Shown here piece after piece: positions 16,437-23,831 of a stretch of DNA of 64,000 nt. The stretch's first letter is position 1; every line of letters starts with the position of its first letter. The DNA comes from Nocardia yamanashiensis NBRC 100130 (GTDB lineage: Bacteria > Actinomycetota > Actinomycetes > Mycobacteriales > Mycobacteriaceae). The translations under genes and the position numbers were made by a program. The stretch covers positions 496,001 through 560,000 of the forward strand of contig NZ_BDCD01000002.1 in assembly GCF_001613325.1 (NCBI RefSeq), written 5' to 3'. Below the pieces are notes generated by a model. The model was not told where the DNA came from. It ran no database searches and saw only the letters and a list, made by a program, of their open reading frames with translations.

Positions 16437-16634
16437 ATGAGCACTACTGTCACCGTCACGGGCATGACCTGCGGTTGCTGTGCGAACAAGGTGCGCACGG
16501 AGGTCGGGAAGATCGCCGGCGTGACCGAGATCGATATCGATGTGGACAGCGGTGTGGTGACCGCGCACGGGGCCGCGGACCGCTCCGCCGTGGCCGACGC
16601 GGTCGTCGCGGCGGGCTATACGGTCACCGCCTGA
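16437..16634 (+). CDS. Heavy-metal-associated (CopZ-like) copper chaperone
   Basis: A 65-residue single HMA domain with the metal-binding motif GMTCGCCANKV near residues 9-19 and the ferredoxin-like babbab pattern ending VADAVVAAGYTVTA. It probably carries Cu(I) in the cytoplasm to a P1B-type ATPase or a repressor. No copper ATPase or CsoR gene is adjacent, so it is an orphan here. The ribosome-binding site AAAGGGAG precedes ATG 16437. A strong terminator hairpin follows directly, making it monocistronic. Confidence 0.92.
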   Translation: MSTTVTVTGMTCGCCANKVRTEVGKIAGVTEIDIDVDSGVVTAHGAADRSAVADAVVAAGYTVTA

Positions 16635-16666
16635 GCGGTCTGATTTCGCGCAGCGCGAACACGGAC

Positions 16667-16699
16667 ACGGCCCGAGAGTCACTGGCTCCCGGGCCGTTT
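16667..16699 (+). terminator. Rho-independent-type terminator after copper chaperone gene
   Basis: Stem ACGGCCCGAGAG (16667-16678) / CTCCCGGGCCGT (16686-16697), 12 bp with one mismatch, followed by a short T run and TTTCGGGTGTTTC. It lies 33 bases after the chaperone stop and before the next gene. Confidence 0.75.
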
Positions 16700-16779
16700 C
16701 GGGTGTTTCGGGAGCTTCCCCGCCGAAATGCTGACCGCCTGGTCTGGATTGGGCGGTCGCGCTCGTAGGCTTGGACGCT

Positions 16780-17718
16780 ATGACGGTCGACGAGATCGCG
16801 AACGAGCTCTACGGGTTGCCGCCCGCCGAGTTCGTGGCGGTACGCACCGAACGCGCCCGCCAGGCCCGGGACGCGGGGGACAAGGCCCTCGCCGCCGCCA
16901 TCGGCAAGCTGCGGCGGCCGACCGTGGCGGCCTGGGCGGTGAACCTCCTGGTCCGCACCGCCCCCGCCGAGATCCACGCCCTGCTCGAACTGGGCACCGC
17001 CCTGCGCGCCGCCCAGCAGCGTTTGTCCGGCGACCAACTGCGCGCCCTCACCACCCGACGCCAGCAGGTGATCAGCGCCCTGACCCGCGAGGCCGCCGCC
17101 GCCGCTGCCGAGCGCCACGGCCAGCGCCTGACCGAATCCACCCTCCGGGACATCGGCGCGACCCTGCAAGCGGCCCTGGCCGATTCGGAGGTCGGCGACC
17201 AGCTCCGCACCGGCACCCTCACCACGGCGGCGAGCTACGACGGCTTCGGCCCCGCGATCCTGGTCGCGGTCCCGGACGCCGGTACCGGCAGGGTTGCGGG
17301 CCGCGGCGACCGCGCGAGCCTGGCGGCGGACGAAGACGGAGCGGGCGAATCCAGCTCCGGCGCAAGCAAAACAGCTCATCCAGCGGGCTCGCGTAAGAAG
17401 CCGGTGTCCAAGAAACCGGCGGCTGATCCGCAGGCAGAACTGCGGCGCGATCTCGAGGCGACGCTCGCCGAGATCGAATCCGCTCGCGGCGAACTGACTT
17501 CGGCGGAATCCGCCCATGAGGACGCGGTGACCGAACTGGCCGAACTGGATTCGCGCCTGGCCGCCATGCGCGCCGAACTCGCGCACACCGAGGACCGCCG
17601 CCGGTTCACCTCCGCCTCCGAACGCGCCACCCGGGAGACCGCGCGCCGTGCGCGTCAGCAACTGGCGGCGTTGGAGCGGCGTGCGGAGGCGTTCCGAAAT
17701 CAGTTGTCCGCCCGCTGA
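16780..17718 (+). CDS. Conserved hypothetical protein with C-terminal coiled coil
   Basis: About 312 residues from ATG 16780 (MTVDEIANELYGLPPAEFVA). The N-terminal half has AAAIGKLRRPTVAAWAVNLL, a signature I have seen in uncharacterised actinobacterial proteins. A Lys/Ser/Pro linker (residues about 195-225) leads to a long heptad-rich coiled coil (RRDLEATLAEIESARGELTS, ERATRETARRARQQLAALER). No enzymatic motif is visible. TTG 16771 could add three residues. It ends exactly where the convergent GNAT gene ends. Function unknown. Confidence 0.75.
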   Translation: MTVDEIANELYGLPPAEFVAVRTERARQARDAGDKALAAAIGKLRRPTVAAWAVNLLVRTAPAEIHALLELGTALRAAQQRLSGDQLRALTTRRQQVISALTREAAAAAAERHGQRLTESTLRDIGATLQAALADSEVGDQLRTGTLTTAASYDGFGPAILVAVPDAGTGRVAGRGDRASLAADEDGAGESSSGASKTAHPAGSRKKPVSKKPAADPQAELRRDLEATLAEIESARGELTSAESAHEDAVTELAELDSRLAAMRAELAHTEDRRRFTSASERATRETARRARQQLAALERRAEAFRNQLSAR

Positions 17719-18291
17719 TTATCGCCGCTTGATCCACCACATGCCGCGGCCGGATTCGGCGGGGGCGGTGATCGGGCGGGGTGCGATGCGGTCGAGGTGG
17801 TAGCCGAGGCGGCGGGCGACGGCGGCGCTGCGTTCGTTGGCGGCGTCGCAGTGGATTTCGACCTGGTCGATTCCGGGGAGCGCCAGGGCGATTCGGGTGA
17901 GGGCTTCCGCGCTGCGGGTGATCACGCCGCGGCCGGTGTGCGCGACGTGGCACCAATAACCGATTTCGAGGGTGGCGGGGGCGATCCGGTCGTGCAGGCC
18001 GATCGCGCCGAGCAGGACGCCGTCGGTATCGAAGATGCCGTAGAGGAATCCGCCGTCGCGGGTCGGCCAGCCGGCGAGGGTGCGCTCGCCGACCTCGCGC
18101 TGCTGCTCCAGGGTCGGCGGGACGGGGAGCCAATCCATCCAGGGATGGATGTGCTCGAAGGAGGTGGTGACGGCCTCGAAGCGCGCCATCAAATCCTCCG
18201 GCTGCCAGCGCCGGATCACCAGGTCGCCCAGGTCGATTCGCTCCGGCGGCGTCACACCCGGCGGGAGCGCAGGCACTTGTTCGACATCCAT
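17719..18291 (-). CDS. GNAT family N-acetyltransferase (RimJ/RimL type)
   Basis: A 190-residue acetyltransferase. RIDLGDLVIRRWQPEDLMAR opens the fold, ATLEIGYWCHVAHTGRGVIT supplies strand beta4 and a degenerate Q/RxxGxG/A acetyl-CoA loop (HTGRGV), and VEIHCDAANERSAAVARRLG is the classic RimJ-type beta6/alpha4 block. Such enzymes acetylate ribosomal protein N termini or small amines; the substrate cannot be assigned. Start ATG 18291. Its stop abuts that of the convergent coiled-coil protein with no gap. Confidence 0.87.
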   Translation of the reverse strand: MDVEQVPALPPGVTPPERIDLGDLVIRRWQPEDLMARFEAVTTSFEHIHPWMDWLPVPPTLEQQREVGERTLAGWPTRDGGFLYGIFDTDGVLLGAIGLHDRIAPATLEIGYWCHVAHTGRGVITRSAEALTRIALALPGIDQVEIHCDAANERSAAVARRLGYHLDRIAPRPITAPAESGRGMWWIKRR

Positions 18292-18385
18292 GCGGGGATG
18301 GTGCCGAGCACGCGGGCCCGGGGCAAGCGAATTCCGGGCCGGCGTGGCGAGTCGCGGAGCCGTCCGTGATCGAGCCCCCCGCTGA

Positions 18386-20194
18386 TCACAGCCAGGACGG
18401 ATCCAAGTCCAGGGTGGTGCGGTCGCCGGAATCGAGGAGGTCGAGCATGGGCCCGGTCTTGGGCAGCTCCCAGGCGAAGAAGTAGCGGGCGGCGGCGCGC
18501 TTACCCTGACGGAAGGCCGGATCGCGGTCGGCGGGCAGGGCATCGGCGGTGACGGCCTGGGCGAGCCAGATCCAGGCCAGCACCGTGTGGCCGAACGCTT
18601 CGAGGTAGGCGGCGGAATTGGCAAGGGCGGCTTGCGGATCGCCGTCGCGCCACAGACCAGCGGTGGTGGCGACCAGTCGGTTCACTGCGGCTTCGAGAGC
18701 ATCGGCGAAGCCGGAGAGCTCCTGATCGCCGGACGCCCGCCCCGCGGCGACGGTGGCGGCGATGGTCTCCACCAGCAGCGCCAGCGCCGCGCCATTGTCC
18801 AGAATCACCTGCCGTCCCAGCAGATCCATGCTCTGAATACCGTGCGTCCCTTCGTGAATCGGATTGAGCCGATTGTCGCGATAGTGCTGCTCCACGTCGT
18901 AATCCCGCGTGTACCCCGCCCCGCCGTGCACCTGAATCGCCAGATCGTTGGCCGCCAGGCACCACTGACTCGGCCACGATTTCGCGATCGGCGTCAGCAC
19001 CCGCAGCAGCGTCCCGGCCCGCCGCCGCTCGGATTCGCCCGGGGCGGTGCGCTGTTCGTCGACCAGCTTGCCGCAGTACAACTGCAGCGCCAGCGCCCCT
19101 TCGGCATAGGACTTCTGCGCCAGCAGCATGCGCCGCACATCGGGATGCTCGACCAGCGGCACCTGCGCCCCGCCGCGCGCCCCGATCGGCCGGCCCTGCG
19201 GGCGATTGCGGGCGTAGTCGAGGGACTTGAGATATCCGGTGTACCCGAGCGCGGTGGCCGCCAGCCCGACGCCGATGCGCGCCTCGTTCATCATGGTGAA
19301 CATCTGGGCCAGACCGTGATTCGGCTCGCCCACCAGATACCCCACCGCGCCCGGCTGCCCACCCGGGGTGAAACGCCCGTCACCGAAAACCGGTGCGGTA
19401 TTGACGGTTCCGCGCCAGCCCATTTTGTGATTGATTCCGGCCAGCACCACATCATTCCGGACAGTCACCGCGCCCTGTTCGTCCGGAAGCAGCTTGGGCA
19501 CGACGAACAGCGAGATGCCGCGCGTGCCCTCCGGCGCCCCCGGAATCCGGGCCAGCACCAGGTGCACGATGTTCTCCGAAAGGTCGTGATCCGCACCGGA
19601 GATCCACATCTTGTGCCCGAACAGCCGGTAACTGCCGTCCGCCTGCGGGACCGCCCGGGTGGTGATGTCGGCCAGGCTGGATCCGGCTTGCGGCTCCGAC
19701 AGCGCCATGGTGCCGAACCAGCGCCCCTCCAGCATGGGCCGCACGAATTCCTCGATCTGCGCGGGACTGCCGTGCGCGGCAAGCAGATTCGCATTGCCGG
19801 TGGTGAGCAGCGGATAGGACGCGGTGCCGACATTGGCGGCGTGGAACCAGGACATGCACGCGGTGTAGACCGAGTGCGGCAGCTGCTGCCCGCCGATCTC
19901 GTAGTCCATGGCCGCACCGATCATGCCGGCGTCGCCGAAGGCCCGCAGCGCCTTGCCGACCGCCGGAATGATGTGCACGTTCTCCCCGTCGAAGGTGGGC
20001 TCGTGCAGATCGTTCTCGCGATTGTGCGGCGCGAAATAGGTGGTGGCCAGGTCCTGGCACAGCCGCAGCACCTGGTCGAAGGTCTCCCGCGAATGATCGG
20101 CGAACCGTTCCCGCGCGGTCAGCGCCGTCACGTCCAGCCAGTCGTAGAGCAGGAACTCGATATCGCGGGCGGACATGATCACGGAGGGGTTCAT
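18386..20194 (-). CDS. Acyl-CoA dehydrogenase, about 600-residue FadE5/DmdC-like class
   Basis: A 602-residue flavoenzyme introducing the alpha-beta double bond in acyl-CoA. FGTMALSEPQAGSSLADITT and GHKMWISGADHDLSENIVHL are the FAD/acyl-binding strands; IQVHGGAGYTRDYDVEQHYR and NPIHEGTHGIQSMDLLGR carry the adenine-contact region and the catalytic Glu (HEGT). The extra 150-residue C-terminal helical domain is typical of the long class (FadE5, DmdC). ATG 20176 (MSARDIEFLLYDW) is an equally good start. Its promoter region is shared with the regulator gene further upstream only if transcription reads through; the gap is 76 bases. Confidence 0.92.
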   Translation of the reverse strand: MNPSVIMSARDIEFLLYDWLDVTALTARERFADHSRETFDQVLRLCQDLATTYFAPHNRENDLHEPTFDGENVHIIPAVGKALRAFGDAGMIGAAMDYEIGGQQLPHSVYTACMSWFHAANVGTASYPLLTTGNANLLAAHGSPAQIEEFVRPMLEGRWFGTMALSEPQAGSSLADITTRAVPQADGSYRLFGHKMWISGADHDLSENIVHLVLARIPGAPEGTRGISLFVVPKLLPDEQGAVTVRNDVVLAGINHKMGWRGTVNTAPVFGDGRFTPGGQPGAVGYLVGEPNHGLAQMFTMMNEARIGVGLAATALGYTGYLKSLDYARNRPQGRPIGARGGAQVPLVEHPDVRRMLLAQKSYAEGALALQLYCGKLVDEQRTAPGESERRRAGTLLRVLTPIAKSWPSQWCLAANDLAIQVHGGAGYTRDYDVEQHYRDNRLNPIHEGTHGIQSMDLLGRQVILDNGAALALLVETIAATVAAGRASGDQELSGFADALEAAVNRLVATTAGLWRDGDPQAALANSAAYLEAFGHTVLAWIWLAQAVTADALPADRDPAFRQGKRAAARYFFAWELPKTGPMLDLLDSGDRTTLDLDPSWL

Positions 20195-20270
20195 GGTTCC
20201 TCGAACGGTCGGGTGCGGCTGGTCGTACCAGCCGGTCTACCAGATCCGTGCGGGGCGATGGAACCGGTGT

Positions 20271-21305
20271 TCAGGAACGCGCGGGGGCCCGCCCTCGGTG
20301 CAGACGTCCGAAATGTCCGGGCGACTGGCCCTTCCAGGTGCGGAAGGCCGAGGCGAAGGCGGACGGGCTGGAGTAGCCCAGGCGACCGGCGGCCTGCTCC
20401 ACGGTGAGCCCGGCGATGAGCAGTTCCTCGGCCAGCATGCCGACCGTCTCGGTGCTGAGCTCGCGGAAGGTGGTGCCCTCCTCGGAGAGCCGGCGGCGCA
20501 GGGTGCGCACGCTGACGTCCAGGTCGGCGGCGATGCGGGCCTGGTCGGCGGAGCCGCCGTGCCGGATGAGCAGCTGGCGTACGCGCCCGCTCAGGCCGCT
20601 GCGGCTGCGGCGGGATTCCATCAGGTCGTTGCACTGCTGCTCATAGAACCGGGCGGTCGACATATTCGATTGCGGGAGCGGGGTTTCCAGCGTGCTGGCC
20701 TGGAAGGCGATCCGCGACACCGGCTGCGAGAAGATGACCTCCTCCACGCCGAAGACCGCGCCGAACATCTCGTAGATGGGATGCGCCTCCACGTACAGCT
20801 CCACCCGGACCGCGGGGATACGGGTGGGAATGAGGTCCTGCTGGATGGTCGCGATGGCGGCCAGATCCCGCTCCAGGGCGAAACGCCGGATCTCGGGCGG
20901 CAGCGCGGAGTCGTCGCGCACCACCCACACCACCGGGCCCTGCTCCTCGACGTGGTGATGCGCCGCGGTGAACGACAGGTCGGCGTAGCGCAGCGCGATA
21001 TCCATGGCGTGCCGCAGGTTCGAGCTGCTCATCAGGGCGAAGCCGAGCACGCCCAGCGACGGCGGATGGCACAGCAGCCCGGCCAGCAGCCCCAGCCCGG
21101 GTTCGTCGTGAATGCCGTCCACCACATTGCGCATGACCAGGCATTCCTGCGCCCAGGTGATCTCGGAGGACGGGTCGCGCAGGTCGGTCTCCCGGATTCC
21201 GCTGTCCTGCAGGACGGTTCGCATCGCCAGCCCGCGGCCGAGGGCGAAGTCGGCGAGGAGGGCCGTGCTGGTGATGGAACGCAGTTGCGCCAACTCTTCC
21301 GTCAC
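20271..21305 (-). CDS. AraC-family regulator (arabinose-binding-like N domain)
   Basis: A 344-residue regulator of the OruR/ArgR-like AraC class. The N-terminal domain is the AraC_binding_2/Arabinose_bd type (GLLAGLLCHPPSLGVLGFAL, ALRYADLSFTAAHHHVEEQG). The C-terminal HTH has ARIAADLDVSVRTLRRRLSE and VEQAAGRLGYSSPSAFASAF followed by RTWKGQSPGHF. These regulators often control lipid or sterol catabolic genes in mycolata. It sits immediately upstream of the acyl-CoA dehydrogenase in the same direction, and divergent from the aldehyde-dehydrogenase homologue, both plausible targets. Confidence 0.92.
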   Translation of the reverse strand: MTEELAQLRSITSTALLADFALGRGLAMRTVLQDSGIRETDLRDPSSEITWAQECLVMRNVVDGIHDEPGLGLLAGLLCHPPSLGVLGFALMSSSNLRHAMDIALRYADLSFTAAHHHVEEQGPVVWVVRDDSALPPEIRRFALERDLAAIATIQQDLIPTRIPAVRVELYVEAHPIYEMFGAVFGVEEVIFSQPVSRIAFQASTLETPLPQSNMSTARFYEQQCNDLMESRRSRSGLSGRVRQLLIRHGGSADQARIAADLDVSVRTLRRRLSEEGTTFRELSTETVGMLAEELLIAGLTVEQAAGRLGYSSPSAFASAFRTWKGQSPGHFGRLHRGRAPARS

Positions 21306-21440
21306 TCAGGCAGTCTCGCAAACTTTCGGCGTCCGCATGGCCATTACCGGCCGGTAGGTTGCCTGGCCCGGCCCATATTCGGCGATTCATGGCCTATTGC
21401 GGACTGTTCGCTCGAAACCCTCAGCCATACGGTGAGATTC

Positions 21441-22766
21441 ATGCGCAGCGCGCAACTCTCACAGACCCGGGACTCGGATTCCGGAAAGGTCCATCCACCG
21501 ATGCTCACCGTGATCGCACCCGCCGACGGCCGGGTGCTCGACACCATTGCCACGGATTCGCCTGCCCAAGTACACCGTACGGTGGAACGGCTGCGCGACA
21601 ACGGGGCGCTGTGGCGTTCGTTAGGCGTGGTCGGGCGGGTGCATTGGATCGGCGCCTTCCGAAACTGGTTGCTGGACAATCGGGATTCGATCATCGACCT
21701 GCTCGGGCGGGAAACCGGCAAGGCGGAATCGGAGACCGAGGCGGAATTCCTGCTCGCCCTCGAGGCCGTCGACCACTTCCGCACGCACGCGGCCGAATTC
21801 CTGGGCGGGCGGCAGCTCCCCGAATCGCCGCGGCCGGGCGCGTCCGTGCAGCTGGCCATCGCCAATCACGCGTGCGCGGTGGTGGGGGTGATCGGACCGT
21901 GGACCTACCCCTTGGCCCTGGCCCTGTTCGATGCGATGCCCGCGCTCATGGCCGGTGCGGCGGTGGTGGTGAAGCCGTCCTCGGCCACCCCGCTCACCCT
22001 GCGCGCGGTCGCCGCCGGCTGGGCGAGTCTCGGGGCCCCGGCGGTTTTCGAGACCGTGGCCGGGCACGACGCCGGGCCCGCCGTACTGGATAGCGTGGAC
22101 TACGTGCGCTTCACCGGCAGCATGGAGACCGGCAAGGTGGTGGCGCTGCGTGCGGCCGCCCGGCTCATCCCGTGCTGCCTGGATCTGGGCGGAAAGTCCA
22201 GTGCCGTGGTGCTCGCCGACGCCGATCTCGATCAGGCGGCGGCCTGTATCGCCCTCGGCGGGCTGGCGAACAACGGGCAAAGCTCCAATTGCATCGAACG
22301 GGTGTATGTCGAGACCGCGGTCTACGACAGGTTCCTCGGCAAACTGGCAGCCGAGGCCGCCGCCTTCGGGCCGATCGCCGACGACGAGCACGGAACCGGG
22401 GTGATGACCTCCGCCGCCCAGGTCGACCTCATCCGCGATCAAGTCCGCGACGCCCTGCTCAAGGGTGCGACGCTGCGGTGCGGCGGCACCGGAGGCGGTA
22501 ATTACTTCGAGCCCACCGTGCTCGGCGACGTCGACGCCACCATGACGGTGCTGACCCACCAGACCCTGGGGCCGGTACTGCCCGTGGTGCGGGTCGCCGA
22601 TGCGGGGGAGGCGTTCGAACTCGCGCTGCGCGCGCCCACCGGACCCTCGGTGAGCATCTGGACCACCGATGTCACCGCCGGCGCCCGCGCGGTGGCGCGC
22701 TTCGCCCCGGCGCGGGTCGGCGTCAACGACGTCTCGGTGCATGTGGCGCGCCCCAGCCTGCACTGA
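21441..22766 (+). CDS. Aldehyde dehydrogenase superfamily protein, short and lacking canonical catalytic residues
   Basis: A 441-residue ALDH-fold protein. VGVIGPWTYPLALALFDAMP, LMAGAAVVVKPSSATPLTLR and VRFTGSMETGKVVALRA are standard NAD-binding blocks. The two catalytic positions are altered: the LELGGK glutamate is Asp248 (CCLDLGGKSS), and the GQxC nucleophile column is Ser282 (NNGQSSNCIERVYV), with a cysteine two places on. The protein stops at VNDVSVHVARPSLH, about 50-60 residues before most ALDHs end, losing the usual PFGGxKxSG segment. It may be a pseudoenzyme or use Cys284. Start ATG 21441, or ATG 21501. Confidence 0.82.
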   Translation: MRSAQLSQTRDSDSGKVHPPMLTVIAPADGRVLDTIATDSPAQVHRTVERLRDNGALWRSLGVVGRVHWIGAFRNWLLDNRDSIIDLLGRETGKAESETEAEFLLALEAVDHFRTHAAEFLGGRQLPESPRPGASVQLAIANHACAVVGVIGPWTYPLALALFDAMPALMAGAAVVVKPSSATPLTLRAVAAGWASLGAPAVFETVAGHDAGPAVLDSVDYVRFTGSMETGKVVALRAAARLIPCCLDLGGKSSAVVLADADLDQAAACIALGGLANNGQSSNCIERVYVETAVYDRFLGKLAAEAAAFGPIADDEHGTGVMTSAAQVDLIRDQVRDALLKGATLRCGGTGGGNYFEPTVLGDVDATMTVLTHQTLGPVLPVVRVADAGEAFELALRAPTGPSVSIWTTDVTAGARAVARFAPARVGVNDVSVHVARPSLH

Positions 22767-22816
22767 GTTCGAGGTTCGGCGCGAGACCGCGCGGTCGGCG
22801 GCCTAATGTTGGTCGG

Positions 22817-23188
22817 ATGGAGACCTCGGCCGACACCCCGAATGCGCTGGTACACATCTGCACTCGCGCCGAATGGGAGGCCGCGCGTCCCACCGGCGAA
22901 TACCGCGCGCCCTCCCTGGACGAGGCCGGCTTCATCCACCTGTCCGCCCCCTACCAGGCCCACCTCCCCGCCAACCGCCTCTTCACCGGCCGACCGGACC
23001 TGGTGCTCCTCTGGCTGGATCCGACCGCCCTCGGCGCGCCGGTGAAATGGGAGCCCGGCGTGCCCACCGACCCGCAGTCGATGCTGTTCCCGCACCTCTA
23101 CGGCCCGCTGCCGGTCGCGGCGGTGGTCGAGGTGGCCGACTTCCGACCCGAGTCCGACGGCCGTTTTCTCCCCCTTCCTAACGCCTGA
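22817..23188 (+). CDS. DUF952 domain protein
   Basis: A 123-residue protein with LVHICTRAEWEAARPTGEYR, DEAGFIHLSAPYQAHLPANR, DLVLLWLDPTALGAPVKWEP and MLFPHLYGPLPVAAVVEVAD, the conserved order of the DUF952 family (glutathione S-transferase-like annotation is sometimes transferred wrongly). The family has a small ADP-ribosylation-like fold by published prediction, but no demonstrated activity known to me. Start ATG 22817. It lies alone between the ALDH homologue and the hairpin preceding the antiporter pair. Confidence 0.88.
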   Translation: METSADTPNALVHICTRAEWEAARPTGEYRAPSLDEAGFIHLSAPYQAHLPANRLFTGRPDLVLLWLDPTALGAPVKWEPGVPTDPQSMLFPHLYGPLPVAAVVEVADFRPESDGRFLPLPNA

Positions 23189-23196
23189 CCCCCCAG

Positions 23197-23307
23197 TTCG
23201 CGGCCCGTCTCGTTCTGGACTGAGCGGAGCGGAGGAGCGAACGGCTCCATAGACCTGCGCCTTGGGGGAGCGGAGGGAGGGAAGAACGAGACATCAGGGG
23301 CCGCGAA
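23197..23307. repeat. Long interrupted stem-loop before the antiporter operon
   Basis: TTCGCGGCCC (23197-23206) pairs with GGGCCGCGAA (23298-23307), and directly inside it GTCTCGTTC (23207-23215) pairs with GAACGAGAC (23284-23292). The result is 19 bp of perfect pairing with one 5-base bulge (23293-23297), enclosing 68 bases. It begins 9 bases after the DUF952 stop and ends 36 bases before the regulatory subunit start. It could terminate the upstream gene, act as a structured leader, or be a mobile intergenic repeat. Confidence 0.7.
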
Positions 23308-23343
23308 CCCGCCCGGAGCGAAGCGCAGGGCAATATAGACAGT

Positions 23344-23826
23344 GTGAACGTCGATGTGACAGCGTTGCCAGGGATCGGTGTCCGGAAGGATTTCGAGGTG
23401 CGGTCGGGCCGCCGGATCGGTGTGGTGGCACACCGGGACGGGGCGATCGATCTGATCATTTCCCAGCGCGACGATCCGGACGCCTGTCTGGCGCAGGTGC
23501 CGCTGACCACCGACGAGGCCGCGGTCCTGGCCAATCTGCTCGGCGCTCCGCAATTGGTGGAGCGGTTGAAGGACGAGCACTCCGACCTACCCGGCATCAC
23601 CACCCGGCAGCTGCCCATCGGTGGTGATTCCCCCTACCGCGGGCGCATGCTCGGCGAGACCGGAATGCGCACCCGCACCAAGGCCTCGATCGTCGCGGTC
23701 ATGCGGGCAGGGCAGCTGCATCCCTCGCCCGGACCGGATTTCGTGCTCGACTCCGGGGATCTGCTGGTCGTCGTCGGTACGCCCCACGGCCTGGACGCGG
23801 CCGCGCGGCTCCTGGCCGACGGCTGA
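23344..23826 (+). CDS. Regulatory (TrkA-C/RCK_C) subunit of K+/H+ antiporter, KhtT-like
   Basis: A 160-residue cytoplasmic protein. The N-terminal half is the KhtT-type domain (VDVTALPGIGVRKDFEVRSG, GVVAHRDGAIDLIISQRDDP); the C-terminal half is an RCK_C domain (KASIVAVMRAGQLHPSPGPD, DSGDLLVVVGTPHGLDAAAR). KhtT gates KhtU by binding nucleotides such as c-di-AMP and sensing pH. Start GTG 23344; another GTG two bases earlier is out of frame. The transporter gene begins five bases downstream, so the pair is one operon. Confidence 0.92.
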   Translation: MNVDVTALPGIGVRKDFEVRSGRRIGVVAHRDGAIDLIISQRDDPDACLAQVPLTTDEAAVLANLLGAPQLVERLKDEHSDLPGITTRQLPIGGDSPYRGRMLGETGMRTRTKASIVAVMRAGQLHPSPGPDFVLDSGDLLVVVGTPHGLDAAARLLADG

Positions 23827-23831
23827 ACACG

